64,000 bases of DNA from Streptomyces anulatus (GCF_014650675.1 NZ_BMVK01000001.1:1044125-1108124), one strand, 5' to 3'. Counted from the stretch's first letter, positions 45,593-56,030 are shown. Numbers and translations: made by a program. The notes: generated by a model not told the origin, from the letters alone.

Positions 45593-46582
45593 ATGGCAAA
45601 GCACACACATCAACACCACTGGCCCGTGCGGCTGTTCGGGTCGGCCGCTCTGCTGGCGACGGCGGCGGCGGCCGTGATCGGGATGCTGTCGCCCGGCGGC
45701 CTGGGGCGGCCCGGCCCCACCGAGGTCACCCGGGGGGCCTCCGTATCCGCCTACCGGTCGCTGACGGGGGCGGTCGGGGACGCCCCGGAGTGGCTGGGGC
45801 ACCTGCTGGAGCTGTCCTCCAAGGCCACACTGATCGTCCTCGGTCTGCTGCTGCTCGGGGTCTGCTGGTCGGCGGTGCGCCGGAGGGACGCGGGGGCGGT
45901 GGCGGGGGCCGCGCTCATCGGCGTCGGGACGGTCGTGGCGTACGCCGTCAGCGAGGCGCTGAAACTGGTCGTCGACGAGGAGCGTCCGTGCCGGGCGCTG
46001 GACGGCGCCCGGGCGGTCGCCGCGTGCCCCGAGCCGGGCGACTGGTCGTTCCCGAGCAACCACGCCACGCTGGCCGCCGCACTCGCGGTCGGGCTGGCGG
46101 TGCGGCGGCCCCGACTGGCTGCCGTGACCCTGCCGTTGGCCGTGGCGGCGGCACTGCTGCGGGTCCTGGTGGGGGTCCATTACCCGCACGACGTGATCGC
46201 CGGAGCCCTGCTCGGCGGGGCGGTCGTCACCGCGGTGCTCCTGGTGCTGGTCCGCCCCGCCGGTCTGCTCGCCTCAGCGCTGCTCGGCCGGTGGTGGGGG
46301 CAGGATCCCGGCCTCGTGGGCGACGACGGCGGCCGCGGCCCGGTTGTCGACGCCGAGGCGGGCCAGTACCGAGCTGACGTGCGCCTTGACCGTGCCTTCG
46401 ACCAGGTGCAGCCGCCGGGCGATCTGCCCGTTGGACAGCCCGCCGCCGAGGTGCGACAGCACTTCGCGCTCCCTGGGCGTCAGCCCGGCGACCTGCTCCC
46501 GGGCGGCGGCCCGTCGGCCGGCCAGGTCCCCGGCCCCGGTGGACGCGAGGTGCGCCACCACGCGGGCGGCGACCTTCGGTGA
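45593..46582 (+). CDS. PAP2-family phosphatase with readthrough-like tail
   Basis: Encodes 329 residues. The first ~228 form a normal PAP2 phosphatase: about six membrane helices, and motifs KLVVDEERPCRA, PSNHA and RVLVGVHYPHDVIAG with catalytic His residues. Such enzymes remove phosphate from undecaprenyl pyrophosphate or other lipids. The last ~100 residues are translated from the antisense strand of the convergent response-regulator gene (overlap 46274-46582). They have a Pro/Gly/Arg composition without helix structure, so the original stop was probably lost. ATG 45593 starts the protein. Confidence 0.82.
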   Translation: MAKHTHQHHWPVRLFGSAALLATAAAAVIGMLSPGGLGRPGPTEVTRGASVSAYRSLTGAVGDAPEWLGHLLELSSKATLIVLGLLLLGVCWSAVRRRDAGAVAGAALIGVGTVVAYAVSEALKLVVDEERPCRALDGARAVAACPEPGDWSFPSNHATLAAALAVGLAVRRPRLAAVTLPLAVAAALLRVLVGVHYPHDVIAGALLGGAVVTAVLLVLVRPAGLLASALLGRWWGQDPGLVGDDGGRGPVVDAEAGQYRADVRLDRAFDQVQPPGDLPVGQPAAEVRQHFALPGRQPGDLLPGGGPSAGQVPGPGGREVRHHAGGDLR

Positions 46583-47113
46583 GAGATAGGCGGCGCCGCC
46601 GGCCACGGCCCGCACCCCGGCGACGAGTTCCTCGGGCTCGCCGGACTTGATCAGGAATCCGGCGGCCCCGCAGCCGAGCGCCCGCAGGATGTAGTCGTCC
46701 TCGCCGAACGTGGTCAGCATGACGACGCCGGTGGCGGGCACGGCGCGACGGATCTCGGCCGCGGCCTCGATGCCGTTGGTCCTCGGCATCCGCACGTCGA
46801 GGACGGCCACGTGCGGGCGGTACGCCCGGACCAGCTCCACGGCCTCGTGCCCGTCGGCCGCCTCGGCGACGACCTCGATGCCCGGGTCGGTGGCGAGCAC
46901 GGCGCGTACGCCGGCGCGGATCATGGGCTCGTCGTCGGCGATCAGGACTCTGATCGTCGTCCCGGCCGGGGTCGGGTGCGCAGGGGTCGTGTGCGCAGGG
47001 GTCGTGTGCGCCGGGGTCGTGTGCGCCGGGGTCGTGTGCGCCGGGGTCGGGTGCGCCGGGGTCTCGTCCGGCCGCGTGGTGTGCGGCGCCCAGTTCGTGT
47101 CCGGCCGGGTCAT
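46274..47113 (-). CDS. NarL/LuxR-family response regulator with repeat-extended N-terminus
   Basis: Encodes 279 residues. A tail of about 50 residues made of PAHTT-type repeats precedes a receiver domain (IRVLIADDEPMIRAGVRAVL, phospho-Asp in VAVLDVRMPR, Lys in FLIKSG) and a LuxR HTH (LTPREREVLSHLGGGLSNGQI). It starts 7 bases after its kinase gene stop, so it is the partner of that kinase. The receiver-HTH core of about 225 residues is normal; the N-terminal extension is not. A later start would remove the repeats, but I see no ribosome site there. Confidence 0.92.
   Translation of the reverse strand: MTRPDTNWAPHTTRPDETPAHPTPAHTTPAHTTPAHTTPAHTTPAHPTPAGTTIRVLIADDEPMIRAGVRAVLATDPGIEVVAEAADGHEAVELVRAYRPHVAVLDVRMPRTNGIEAAAEIRRAVPATGVVMLTTFGEDDYILRALGCGAAGFLIKSGEPEELVAGVRAVAGGAAYLSPKVAARVVAHLASTGAGDLAGRRAAAREQVAGLTPREREVLSHLGGGLSNGQIARRLHLVEGTVKAHVSSVLARLGVDNRAAAAVVAHEAGILPPPPAEQR
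46968..47057 (-). repeat. Six 15-bp tandem repeats in the response-regulator N-terminus
   Basis: The unit GGGGTCGTGTGCGCC (with G/T and A/C variants) occurs six times. It keeps the frame and encodes repeats of Pro-Ala-His-Thr(Pro)-Thr on the minus strand. This is a minisatellite that could vary in copy number. Confidence 0.93.
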
Positions 47114-47120
47114 CGGGCGC

Positions 47121-48614
47121 TCACGGTGTCAGCGCGTCGCGGGAGACCAGCCGGCCGTCCCGGAAGCAGAGCCGGTACGCGTCTCCGGACCGGTCGTCGA
47201 AGCGGTCGGCCGTCATCGCGTAGAACTCGCACGTCACCCCTCGTTCCTCCGGTCCGGCGCCCGCCGGCCGCTCCACCGACTGCCGGTCCGGCAGCACCTT
47301 CCGTATGTCGGACCGATCCTGCCCCACCCGCAGGCGCGCGTAGTCGCGCGGGTCGAGGACGGACCGGGACGCGGCCACCGTCTCCCACATCCCGACCCCG
47401 GCGAGCAGCACCGCACCCGCGGCCAACGGCGCCGCCAGCGCGGTGAGCAGGGTGCGGCGGACACGCCGCCGGGCCCACCGGTACTGCGAGGGTGTGGGGC
47501 TCACCCCGCCGCCGACGGGCCGGGGCGCGGGCTGCGCGGGGACGGGGGCCTGGTGGGGCAGCCGGGCGGCGACGGTGAAGCCGCCGTCCCGGGGGCCGTG
47601 GTCGAGGGTGCCGCCGACGAGCCGGACGCGCTCGTCCAGCCCGATGAGTCCACGGCCCCCGGGCCCGGCAAGTACGCGGCCTGCGGGACCACGGCCCCCG
47701 GGCCCGGCCGACGCCGCCGGAGCTCCGTTGCGGACCACCACCCGGGTCTCGGTCGCCGTGTGCGAGAGCTCGACGCTCACGGACTCGCCGGGCGCGTGCT
47801 TGGCCGCGTTGGTCAGGCCTTCCTGCACGACCCGGTGCGCGGCGCGTTCGACGGCGGGCGGAAGGCCCGCCGCCTCCCCGGCCACCGTCAGTTCGACGGC
47901 GAGCCCGGAGGCTGCCGCGTCACCGACGAGCCGGGGGATGTCGGAGCCGCCCGGCCCCTGCGGCGGGTCCTCGCTCTCCTCGCGGAGGACGCCGATCACC
48001 TCGCCGAGGCGTTCCACCGCCGCGCCGGCCCTGCCCCGGATGTCCTGGGCGGCCTGTCGGTGCCGCTCGTCCAGACCGGGCGCCAGCTTCAGGGCCCCGG
48101 CCGACAGGGCGATCAGGCTGAGGTCGTGGCCCAGCACGTCGTGCATGTCCCGGGCGATCCGGGCCCGCTCCAGCAGCCTCGCCTGCTCGGCGATCAACTG
48201 CCGTTCCCGCTCCAGCTGTTCGGCCCTCTCCCAGCCGGCCCGGGCCAGCTCCCGGTACTGACGTGAGAACCGCCCCACGAACCAGGGCACCAGCACGGCG
48301 AGGACGATCACCGCCACGAACTGCGTCCCGAGAGTGAGCAGGGACGGCACCACGGCCGCCGCCACCGCCCCGGCCACGACCGCCCCGGCCAGGACCAGGA
48401 CGAGCGTCCTGCCGCGCCCGGGGCCCCGCCCCGCGACGAACGCGGCAATCGCGGTCGGCAGGCCCCACCACCAGCCGACCAGGCTCAGCGCGCCGAACGC
48501 CGCAGCGGCGGGCACCAGCAGCCCTCCCGGGTCCGCCCACCTGGGGCCGGGCCCACGAGCGGTCCGGCACGCGGTCCTGTCCGCGGCCCTGTTCACGGGG
48601 TAATGGCTGTTCAC
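47121..48614 (-). CDS. Sensor histidine kinase with C-terminal membrane helix and outside domain
   Basis: Encodes about 497 residues. The N-terminal part has four or so membrane helices. The kinase has the HisKA_3 His in ARDMHDVLGHDLSLI and ATPase motifs EGLTNAAKHA and GRGLIGLDERV. Unlike ordinary members, the protein continues for ~120 residues: a helix (TALAAPLAAGAVLLAGVGMW) and a last domain of about 75 residues with YARLRVGQDRSDIRKVLPD, which resembles SmpA/BamE-like folds. Start is uncertain (GTG 48614 or 48596; no clear ribosome site). It lies 7 bases before its response regulator. Confidence 0.85.
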   Translation of the reverse strand: MNSHYPVNRAADRTACRTARGPGPRWADPGGLLVPAAAAFGALSLVGWWWGLPTAIAAFVAGRGPGRGRTLVLVLAGAVVAGAVAAAVVPSLLTLGTQFVAVIVLAVLVPWFVGRFSRQYRELARAGWERAEQLERERQLIAEQARLLERARIARDMHDVLGHDLSLIALSAGALKLAPGLDERHRQAAQDIRGRAGAAVERLGEVIGVLREESEDPPQGPGGSDIPRLVGDAAASGLAVELTVAGEAAGLPPAVERAAHRVVQEGLTNAAKHAPGESVSVELSHTATETRVVVRNGAPAASAGPGGRGPAGRVLAGPGGRGLIGLDERVRLVGGTLDHGPRDGGFTVAARLPHQAPVPAQPAPRPVGGGVSPTPSQYRWARRRVRRTLLTALAAPLAAGAVLLAGVGMWETVAASRSVLDPRDYARLRVGQDRSDIRKVLPDRQSVERPAGAGPEERGVTCEFYAMTADRFDDRSGDAYRLCFRDGRLVSRDALTP

Positions 48615-48660
48615 GAGGGAGAGGCTACGGAGACCGGGGGCCCTCCGGCACTGCCGAAAG

Positions 48661-49281
48661 TCACGTATCCGACGCCGGGGTGGTCCCCCGCACCGGCCGG
48701 GGCGCGGCCAGGTCGAGCGGTGTCTCCACGGGCAGCAGGGCCGCGGCCCTCTCCCGCTCGCCCGCGCGGACCGCCGCGTGCACCTCGCGCGCGAGCGGGG
48801 TGACGTCGCGGACGGAAACGGTCCACTCGTCCGCGTACCGCCGGGCGGCCTCACCGCTCAGCCCGAGCTGGAGGGAGCGGTACGGGAGCGGGTTCAGGTC
48901 GAGGTCGCGTTCGGGGTCCCACTGGACCCGGGCGGGGGCGGCGCGCAGGCTCTGCTTCCAGGCCTTCGCGTCGGGGTGCACATCGCGTACGTAGTAGGAG
49001 AGTTCGGCGTGCGCGAGGGCCCATTCCAGGCCGCTCCGGTCGATCTCGACGGCGAGCACGACCTCCTGCCCCTCCTTCCTGCCCCAGCCGCAGCGGTACA
49101 TCATCCACAGGAAGCTGGGCTTGATCCAGGTCATCCGGTCCCGCTTCCAGGCTTCGGGGAACCGCCCGTCGCGTGCGGCGGGCAGGCCGATGTCGGGCCG
49201 GTACGCCTGGTAGACGGTGACGGTGGTGGCTGTCTGCAGGGCGCGGATCTCGTAACGGGGCGGGAGGGCCGGGGTGTTCAT
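48661..49281 (-). CDS. DUF4291 family protein
   Basis: Encodes 206 residues. The family signature is strong: TVYQAYRPDIGLPAARDG, then KRDRMTWIKPSFLWMMYRCG and LNPLPYRSLQLGLSGEA. No signal or membrane segment is seen. The function of DUF4291 is not established. It is upstream of the sensor kinase gene in the same direction, with a 46-base gap, and may be transcribed with it. Confidence 0.9.
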   Translation of the reverse strand: MNTPALPPRYEIRALQTATTVTVYQAYRPDIGLPAARDGRFPEAWKRDRMTWIKPSFLWMMYRCGWGRKEGQEVVLAVEIDRSGLEWALAHAELSYYVRDVHPDAKAWKQSLRAAPARVQWDPERDLDLNPLPYRSLQLGLSGEAARRYADEWTVSVRDVTPLAREVHAAVRAGERERAAALLPVETPLDLAAPRPVRGTTPASDT

Positions 49282-49354
49282 GGGTCACAGGATGCAGGGC
49301 GGGGCGGTGGACCGGCATCCGCTTTTCGCCGGGCGGTGCGGGCCCGCCGACGCA

Positions 49355-49392
49355 CCGGTCCCCGCCGGCACCGGGGTGCGGGCGGGGACCGG
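49355..49392 (-). terminator. Possible terminator after mmsA
   Basis: A 12-bp perfect stem CCGGTCCCCGCC / GGCGGGGACCGG with a 14-base GC-rich loop starts 20 bases beyond the mmsA stop on the minus strand. No T run follows. It would end the inositol operon transcript. Confidence 0.5.
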
Positions 49393-49412
49393 CGAGGGCG
49401 GCGGGGCGGCCC

Positions 49413-50915
<1,503 letters not shown>

Positions 50916-50983
50916 GACGTACTCCTTCAGGCTTCTGGCCGCTCAGGCGGGTTCGAGCGGGTTCGAGCGGGTTCAGGCAGGCT

Positions 50984-52957
50984 TCACAGATGGCGGCGTC
51001 GGGCGGCGACCTGCCGGTCGTACTCCTCCCGGGCCTTGACCGCCGCCGGTCGGCTCGCGGTTTCGGCTACCGGAACATCCCACCACGCCTGTGCCGGAGG
51101 GGGGCCCGACACTGTGTCGGGCGTTTCGGTCTCGACGTAGACACAAGTGGGACCGCCCGCGTCACGGGCCTCGGAGAGTGCGGTGCGCAGGTCGTCGACG
51201 GTGGTGGCGCGCAGGACGCGCATGCCGAGGGAGGCCGCGTTGGCGGCAAGGTCGACGGGGAGCGGCGGTCCGGTGAAGCCGCCGTCGGCGTCCCGGTGGC
51301 GGTAGGCGGTGCCGAAGCGTTCGGCGCCGACCGACTCGGAGAGGCCGCCGATGGAGGCGTACCCGTGGTTCTGGAGGACGACCAGCTTGAGGGGCAGGTT
51401 CTCCTGGACGGCGGTGACGATCTCGGTGGGGTTCATCAGATACGTGCCGTCTCCGACGAGCGCCCAGACGGGGCGTCGCGGCGTGCGGCCTTCCGCGGCG
51501 AGCAGGACGCCGATCGCGGCGGGGATCTCGTAGCCCATGCAGGAGTAGCCGTACTCGACGTGGTACTGGTCGCGGGAGCGGGTGCGCCAGAGCTTGTGCA
51601 GGTCGCCGGGGAGGGAGCCCGCGGCGTTGATCAGGATGTCGTCCTCGGTGACCAGGGCGTCCAGGAGGCCGAGGACCTGGGTCTGGGTGGGGCGCGCGGT
51701 GGGGTCGGGGGTGGCGAAGGACGCCTCGACCCGTTCCTCCCACGCTTCCTTCGCGCCGGTGTACTCCGTCTCGTACGCCGGGTCGACCCGGTAGCCGCGT
51801 CCGGCGAGCGCCGCTGTGAGCGCCTCCAGCCCCGCGCGGGCGTCCGCGACCAGCGGGAGGGCGGCCAGCTTGTGGGCGTCGAACCCGGTGATGTTGAGGT
51901 GGAGGACGCGGACGGCCGGGTTCGCGAAGAGCGTGCCGGAGGCGGTGGTGAAGTCGGAGAAACGGGTGCCGATGCCGATCACCAGGTCGGCGGTGCGGGC
52001 CAGTTCGTCGGCGGTGGCGGTGCCGGTGTGGCCGATGCCGCCGACGTCGGCCGGGTGGTCGTGGCGGAGCGCGCCCTTGCCCGCCTGGGTGGAGGCGACC
52101 GGGATGCGGGTCGCGGCGGTGAACGCGGCGAGCGTCTCCTCGGCGGCGCTGTGCCGGATCCCGCCGCCCGCGACGATCAGGGGGCGGCGGGCGGAGCGCA
52201 CCGCCCGTACCGCGGCTTCCAGTTCGTGCGTGTCGGGGGCGGGCCTGCGGACGTGCCAGTCGCGCTCGGCGAAGAACTCCTCCGGCCAGTCGTACGCCTC
52301 CGCCTGCACGTCCTGCGGCAGCGCGAGCGTGACGGCCCCGGTCCCGGCGGGGTCGGCGAGGACGCGCATCGCCTGCAACGCGGCCGGGATCAGCGCCTCG
52401 GGCCGGGTGATCCGGTCGAAGTAGCGCGAGACCGGGCGCAGACAGTCGTTGACCGAGACGTCGCCCGCGTACTCCACTTCGAGCTGCTGGAGTACGGGGT
52501 CGGCGGGCCGGGTCGCGAAGGTGTCGCCGGGCAGGAGGAGGACGGGCAGGCGGTTGATCGTCGCGAGGGCGGCTCCGGTGACGAGGTTGGTGGCCCCCGG
52601 TCCGATGGACGTGGTCACCGCGTGCGCCGAGAGCCGCCCCGACTGACGGGCGTATCCGACGGCCGCGTGCACCATGGCCTGTTCGTTGCGGCCCTGGAGG
52701 TACGGCATGCGGTGTGCGGCCCCGTTCCCGGCACCGCCGTTCCCGCCGCCGCCGCTTCGGCCGCCGCCCGCTTCCATAAGTGCCTGACCGATGCCCGCGA
52801 CGTTGCCGTGCCCGAAGATGCCCCAGGTGGCGCTGATGAGCCGCTGCCGGCGGCCGTCGCGCTCGGTGTACTGCCGGGCCAGGAAGGCGACCAGGGCCTG
52901 AGCGGTGGTCAGACGGCGGGTGGGACAGCCGGGGTTCGCGGGACTCGTCGGGCTCAA
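50984..52957 (-). CDS. iolD: 3D-(3,5/4)-trihydroxycyclohexane-1,2-dione hydrolase IolD
   Basis: Encodes 657 residues of the thiamine-diphosphate enzyme family. It opens the ring of the inositol-derived diketone to 5-deoxy-glucuronate. Visible features are the N-terminal domain RRLTTAQALVAFLARQYTERDG, TSIGPGATNLVTGAA, LPGDTFATR and the ThDP-binding stretch EYGYSCMGYEIPAAIG...WALVGDGTYLMNPTEIVTA. The start is TTG 52957, which overlaps the iolB stop and follows a perfect GGAGG 7 bases upstream. Confidence 0.94.
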   Translation of the reverse strand: MSPTSPANPGCPTRRLTTAQALVAFLARQYTERDGRRQRLISATWGIFGHGNVAGIGQALMEAGGGRSGGGGNGGAGNGAAHRMPYLQGRNEQAMVHAAVGYARQSGRLSAHAVTTSIGPGATNLVTGAALATINRLPVLLLPGDTFATRPADPVLQQLEVEYAGDVSVNDCLRPVSRYFDRITRPEALIPAALQAMRVLADPAGTGAVTLALPQDVQAEAYDWPEEFFAERDWHVRRPAPDTHELEAAVRAVRSARRPLIVAGGGIRHSAAEETLAAFTAATRIPVASTQAGKGALRHDHPADVGGIGHTGTATADELARTADLVIGIGTRFSDFTTASGTLFANPAVRVLHLNITGFDAHKLAALPLVADARAGLEALTAALAGRGYRVDPAYETEYTGAKEAWEERVEASFATPDPTARPTQTQVLGLLDALVTEDDILINAAGSLPGDLHKLWRTRSRDQYHVEYGYSCMGYEIPAAIGVLLAAEGRTPRRPVWALVGDGTYLMNPTEIVTAVQENLPLKLVVLQNHGYASIGGLSESVGAERFGTAYRHRDADGGFTGPPLPVDLAANAASLGMRVLRATTVDDLRTALSEARDAGGPTCVYVETETPDTVSGPPPAQAWWDVPVAETASRPAAVKAREEYDRQVAARRRHL

Positions 52958-53946
52958 GGCGTTACCTCCGGGCCGGGCGACCGATGCGCCGTGTACAGCG
53001 GGAGTCTGGCGTCGATCGACTCGTCCCGCCAGGTGTCGCGGATCCATCGGTGGTCGGGATGGTCGCGGATCAGCCAGGCGCGCTCCTCCCCCGGCCCGGC
53101 CATCACGTTCAGGTAGTACAGCGTCCGGCCGGGAGGGGCGATGGACGGGCCGTGCCAGCCGTCGGGGATGAGGACGGCGTCGCCGTCGCGCACCTCGGCG
53201 AGGACGTCCGTACCGCCGTCGCGCGACGGGGAGACCCGGTGGTAGCCGATCCCGCCGTCCGCCACCTCGAAGTAGTAGATCTCCTCCAGTTCGCACTCCT
53301 CGCCCGGCACGTGCTCGTCGTGTTTGTGGGGCGGGTACGAGGACCAGTTGCCGCCGGGGGTGAGCACCTCGACCGCGATCAGCCGGTCGCAGTCGAAGGT
53401 GTCGGCGGCGGCGAAGTTGTTCACCTGGCGCGAGCAGGTGCCGGAGCCGCGCAGCTCGACGGGTACCTCCGGCGCGGGGCCGTAGCGAGCGGGGAGTCGT
53501 CGCTCGCACTTCGCTCCTGCCAGGGCGAAGCGGCCACCTGCGCCGGAGGCGATCTGTGCGTGGGAGTCGCGCGGTACGTAGGCGAAGTCGGAGACCCCGC
53601 TGAACACGCTCTCCCGGCCCAGCAGTTCAAAGGTCTCGCCTGCCGTACGCACCGTACAGGCACCGGCCAACGGCAGGACGATCCATTCACTACCGCCGGT
53701 GTCGAGCGTGTGAACACCACCCGGTTCCAGCTCCAGCACCCGCAGGGCCGAACGTTCCCAGCCGGCCCGCTCGGGATCGATGTCGACGGCGTACGCCCCG
53801 CGCGCGGCGCTGCCGGCCGGCAGGTGGTGCCGGCCTCGCCCGCTCTGGTGCCCGCCCCGGTGCCCGTCCTGGCGCCGGTGCTGCCCCTGGTGGGGGTGAG
53901 GTTCTTGGTGGGGGTGCTGCCCCTGCTGGGGGTGATGCGTCGTCAT
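52954..53946 (-). CDS. iolB: 5-deoxy-glucuronate isomerase IolB
   Basis: Encodes 330 residues of the bicupin IolB family. It isomerises 5-deoxy-glucuronate to 2-deoxy-5-keto-gluconate. The metal-binding cupin motif is PPHKHDEHVPGEECELEEIYYFE, followed by DGWHGPSIAPPGRTLYYLNVMAGP. The first ~45 residues are His/Gln-rich low-complexity sequence not seen in ordinary IolB and start with MTTHHPQQGQH. The gene overlaps both neighbours (ATGA upstream, TTGA downstream). Confidence 0.93.
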   Translation of the reverse strand: MTTHHPQQGQHPHQEPHPHQGQHRRQDGHRGGHQSGRGRHHLPAGSAARGAYAVDIDPERAGWERSALRVLELEPGGVHTLDTGGSEWIVLPLAGACTVRTAGETFELLGRESVFSGVSDFAYVPRDSHAQIASGAGGRFALAGAKCERRLPARYGPAPEVPVELRGSGTCSRQVNNFAAADTFDCDRLIAVEVLTPGGNWSSYPPHKHDEHVPGEECELEEIYYFEVADGGIGYHRVSPSRDGGTDVLAEVRDGDAVLIPDGWHGPSIAPPGRTLYYLNVMAGPGEERAWLIRDHPDHRWIRDTWRDESIDARLPLYTAHRSPGPEVTP

Positions 53947-54854
53947 GACCCCTGCCTACCCGTGCTGAGCAGCGATACGGCGGTGTCGACGGCGCGCGTC
54001 ACGTCCCCGTCGACCGGGTAGAGCAGCGAGCGCCCCACGACCAGCCCCCGCACGGTGGGCAGCCGCAGCGCGTCGCGCCATTTCCCGTACGCGGCGTCCT
54101 GGTCGTCGCCGACCTCGCCGCCGAGCAGGACGGCGGGCAGGGTGGAGGCTTCCATCGCCCGGCCCATGGCGTCGGGGTCGTCGGTGACGGGGACCTTCAG
54201 CCAGGTGTACGCCGACGTCCCGGCGAGGCCCGAGGCGATGGCGATGGAGGTCGCCACGGCGGCGGCGCCGAGGTCGTTGCGGAGGCGGCCGTCGACGCGG
54301 CGGCAGAGGAACGGCTCGACGAAGACGGGCAGACGGTGCGCCGCCATCGCGTCGATGGTCCGGGCGGCGGTGTGCAGGGTGTCCAGCGAACCGGGGTCGT
54401 CGTGGTCGATGCGCAGCAGCAGCTTCCCCGCGTCGAACCCGTGGCGGACCAGGTCGTCGGGGCGGTAGCCGGTGAACCGGTCGTCGAGCTCGAACGCGGC
54501 GCCGGCCAGCCCGCCCCGGTTCATCGAGCCCATCACGACCTTGTCCTCCAGGGCTCCCAGCAGGAGGAGGTCGTCCAGGACGTCGGCGGAGGCGAGCACT
54601 CCGTCGACCCCGGGACGGGAGAGGGCGAGGCAGAGCCGCTCCAGCAGCTCGAAGCGGTTGGCCATGGCGAGGGACCGGTCCCCCACGGCGAGCGCGCCGC
54701 GCGCGGGATGGTCGGCCGCGATGATCATCAACCGGTCGCCGGAGTGGCGGATCAGCCGTCGGCGCTTCCGCCGCGCGGCGGCCTCGGCGACGGCTTCGGG
54801 CCGCTCGGCGCGCAGCCGCACGAGTTCGGAGAGGGAGGGCGCGAGAGGCCTCAT
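53943..54854 (-). CDS. Aldolase-like (beta/alpha)8 barrel protein of the inositol cluster (Cgl0158 type)
   Basis: Encodes 303 residues. The sequence RLMIIAADHPARGALAVGDR, GSMNRGGLAGAAFELDDRFTGY, LLRIDHDDPGSL and WLKVPVTDD match the Cgl0158-type barrel proteins found in actinobacterial iol clusters. It may cleave 2-deoxy-5-keto-gluconate-6-phosphate, the step of IolJ, since no other aldolase is present here. That reaction is inference from context. It overlaps iolC upstream and iolB downstream. Confidence 0.85.
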   Translation of the reverse strand: MRPLAPSLSELVRLRAERPEAVAEAAARRKRRRLIRHSGDRLMIIAADHPARGALAVGDRSLAMANRFELLERLCLALSRPGVDGVLASADVLDDLLLLGALEDKVVMGSMNRGGLAGAAFELDDRFTGYRPDDLVRHGFDAGKLLLRIDHDDPGSLDTLHTAARTIDAMAAHRLPVFVEPFLCRRVDGRLRNDLGAAAVATSIAIASGLAGTSAYTWLKVPVTDDPDAMGRAMEASTLPAVLLGGEVGDDQDAAYGKWRDALRLPTVRGLVVGRSLLYPVDGDVTRAVDTAVSLLSTGRQGS

Positions 54855-55993
54855 GAGCCCGCTCCGGTCGGGGTGTTCGCCGGAGCGCCGGGGTCGGCGG
54901 GAGCGATGGGGGCGGTCGGGTCGGCGGGAGCGGCCGGGTCGGCCGCTGCACCGGGGTTCGCCCGGGCGCCCGAGCCTGCCGCTCCACCGGGGTCGGCCGT
55001 GACGGCTCCGGCCGCGAGGGCCCCCTCGACCTCGTCCGGGAACGGCATCGCGGACGAGCAGGCGAGCCGGGAGGCGACGATGGCGCCGGCCGCGTTCGCG
55101 TACCGCACGAGGCGGTCGAGGGGCCATCCGGCGAGCAGCCCGTGGCAGAGCGCGCCCCCGAACGCGTCCCCGGCGCCGAGGCCGTTGACCACCTCCACCG
55201 GCAGCGGCGGCACGTCGGCGGTGGTGCCGTCGCGGTGGACGGCGAGCACGCCCTTCGGGCCCCGCTTGACGACGGCGAGCTCCACCCCGGCCGCGAGCAG
55301 GGCGCGGGCGGCGGCGTACGGTTCGCGTTCGCCGGTCGCGATCGCGCACTCGTCGATGTTGCCGACGGCGACCGTGGCGTGGGCCAGCGCCTCGCGGTAC
55401 CGCGCGGGAGCCTCGGCGCTGTCGTCGCCGCCTTCCCAGAACATGGGCCGCCAGTCGAGGTCGAAGACGGTCGCCGTACGCGGCGCATCCGCCGGGCGGG
55501 CGTCGGCCGTCCTCGCACCGCGTGCCGCGAGGGCGGCCAGCGTGGCGGAGCGGCTCGGCTCGGCGCTGAGGCCGGTGCCCGTCATCCAGAAGATCCGGGC
55601 GTCGCGCACCGCGTCCAGATCGAGGTCCGGCGCGTGGATCTCCAGGTCGGGGGCCTTGGGCTGCCGGTAGAAGTAGAGCGGGAAGTCGTCCGGCGGGAAG
55701 ATCTCGCAGAAGGTGACCGGGGTCGGATACTCCTCCACGGCCGTCGCCCACCGGGCGTCCACGCCGAACCGTTCCAGTTCCTGGTGGAGATACGTGCCGA
55801 AGGCGTCCTGTCCGGTCCGGGTGATCACGGCCGTCCGCCGTCCCAGCCGGGCCGCCGCCACCGCGACGTTCGTCGGGGACCCGCCGAGGAACTTGCCGAA
55901 CGTCTCGACCCGGGCGAGCGGTACCCCGACCTCCAGCGGGTAGAGGTCCACCCCGATCCGCCCCATGGTGATCACGTCGTACGGCTCAAGCAT
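54851..55993 (-). CDS. iolC: 5-dehydro-2-deoxygluconokinase IolC
   Basis: Encodes about 380 residues of the PfkB sugar-kinase family. It phosphorylates 2-deoxy-5-keto-gluconate. Motifs: VITMGRIGVDLYP, FGKFLGGSPTNVAVAAARLG at the substrate lid, and the catalytic VNGLGAGDAFGGALCHGLL with the base Asp. The C-terminal ~50 residues are a repetitive Ala/Pro/Asp tail (PAAPADPTAP type). ATG 55993 is favoured, with GAAGGG six bases upstream. It is the first gene of the minus-strand iol operon. Confidence 0.93.
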   Translation of the reverse strand: MLEPYDVITMGRIGVDLYPLEVGVPLARVETFGKFLGGSPTNVAVAAARLGRRTAVITRTGQDAFGTYLHQELERFGVDARWATAVEEYPTPVTFCEIFPPDDFPLYFYRQPKAPDLEIHAPDLDLDAVRDARIFWMTGTGLSAEPSRSATLAALAARGARTADARPADAPRTATVFDLDWRPMFWEGGDDSAEAPARYREALAHATVAVGNIDECAIATGEREPYAAARALLAAGVELAVVKRGPKGVLAVHRDGTTADVPPLPVEVVNGLGAGDAFGGALCHGLLAGWPLDRLVRYANAAGAIVASRLACSSAMPFPDEVEGALAAGAVTADPGGAAGSGARANPGAAADPAAPADPTAPIAPADPGAPANTPTGAGS

Positions 55994-56030
55994 GCCCATC
56001 CCTTCGACCACCGGTGGCCGGCTGGTCCCA

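Noticed and set aside
46968..47057. Possible CRISPR-like or regulatory iteron array
   Set aside because: The 15-bp units are contiguous and keep the coding frame of a response regulator.
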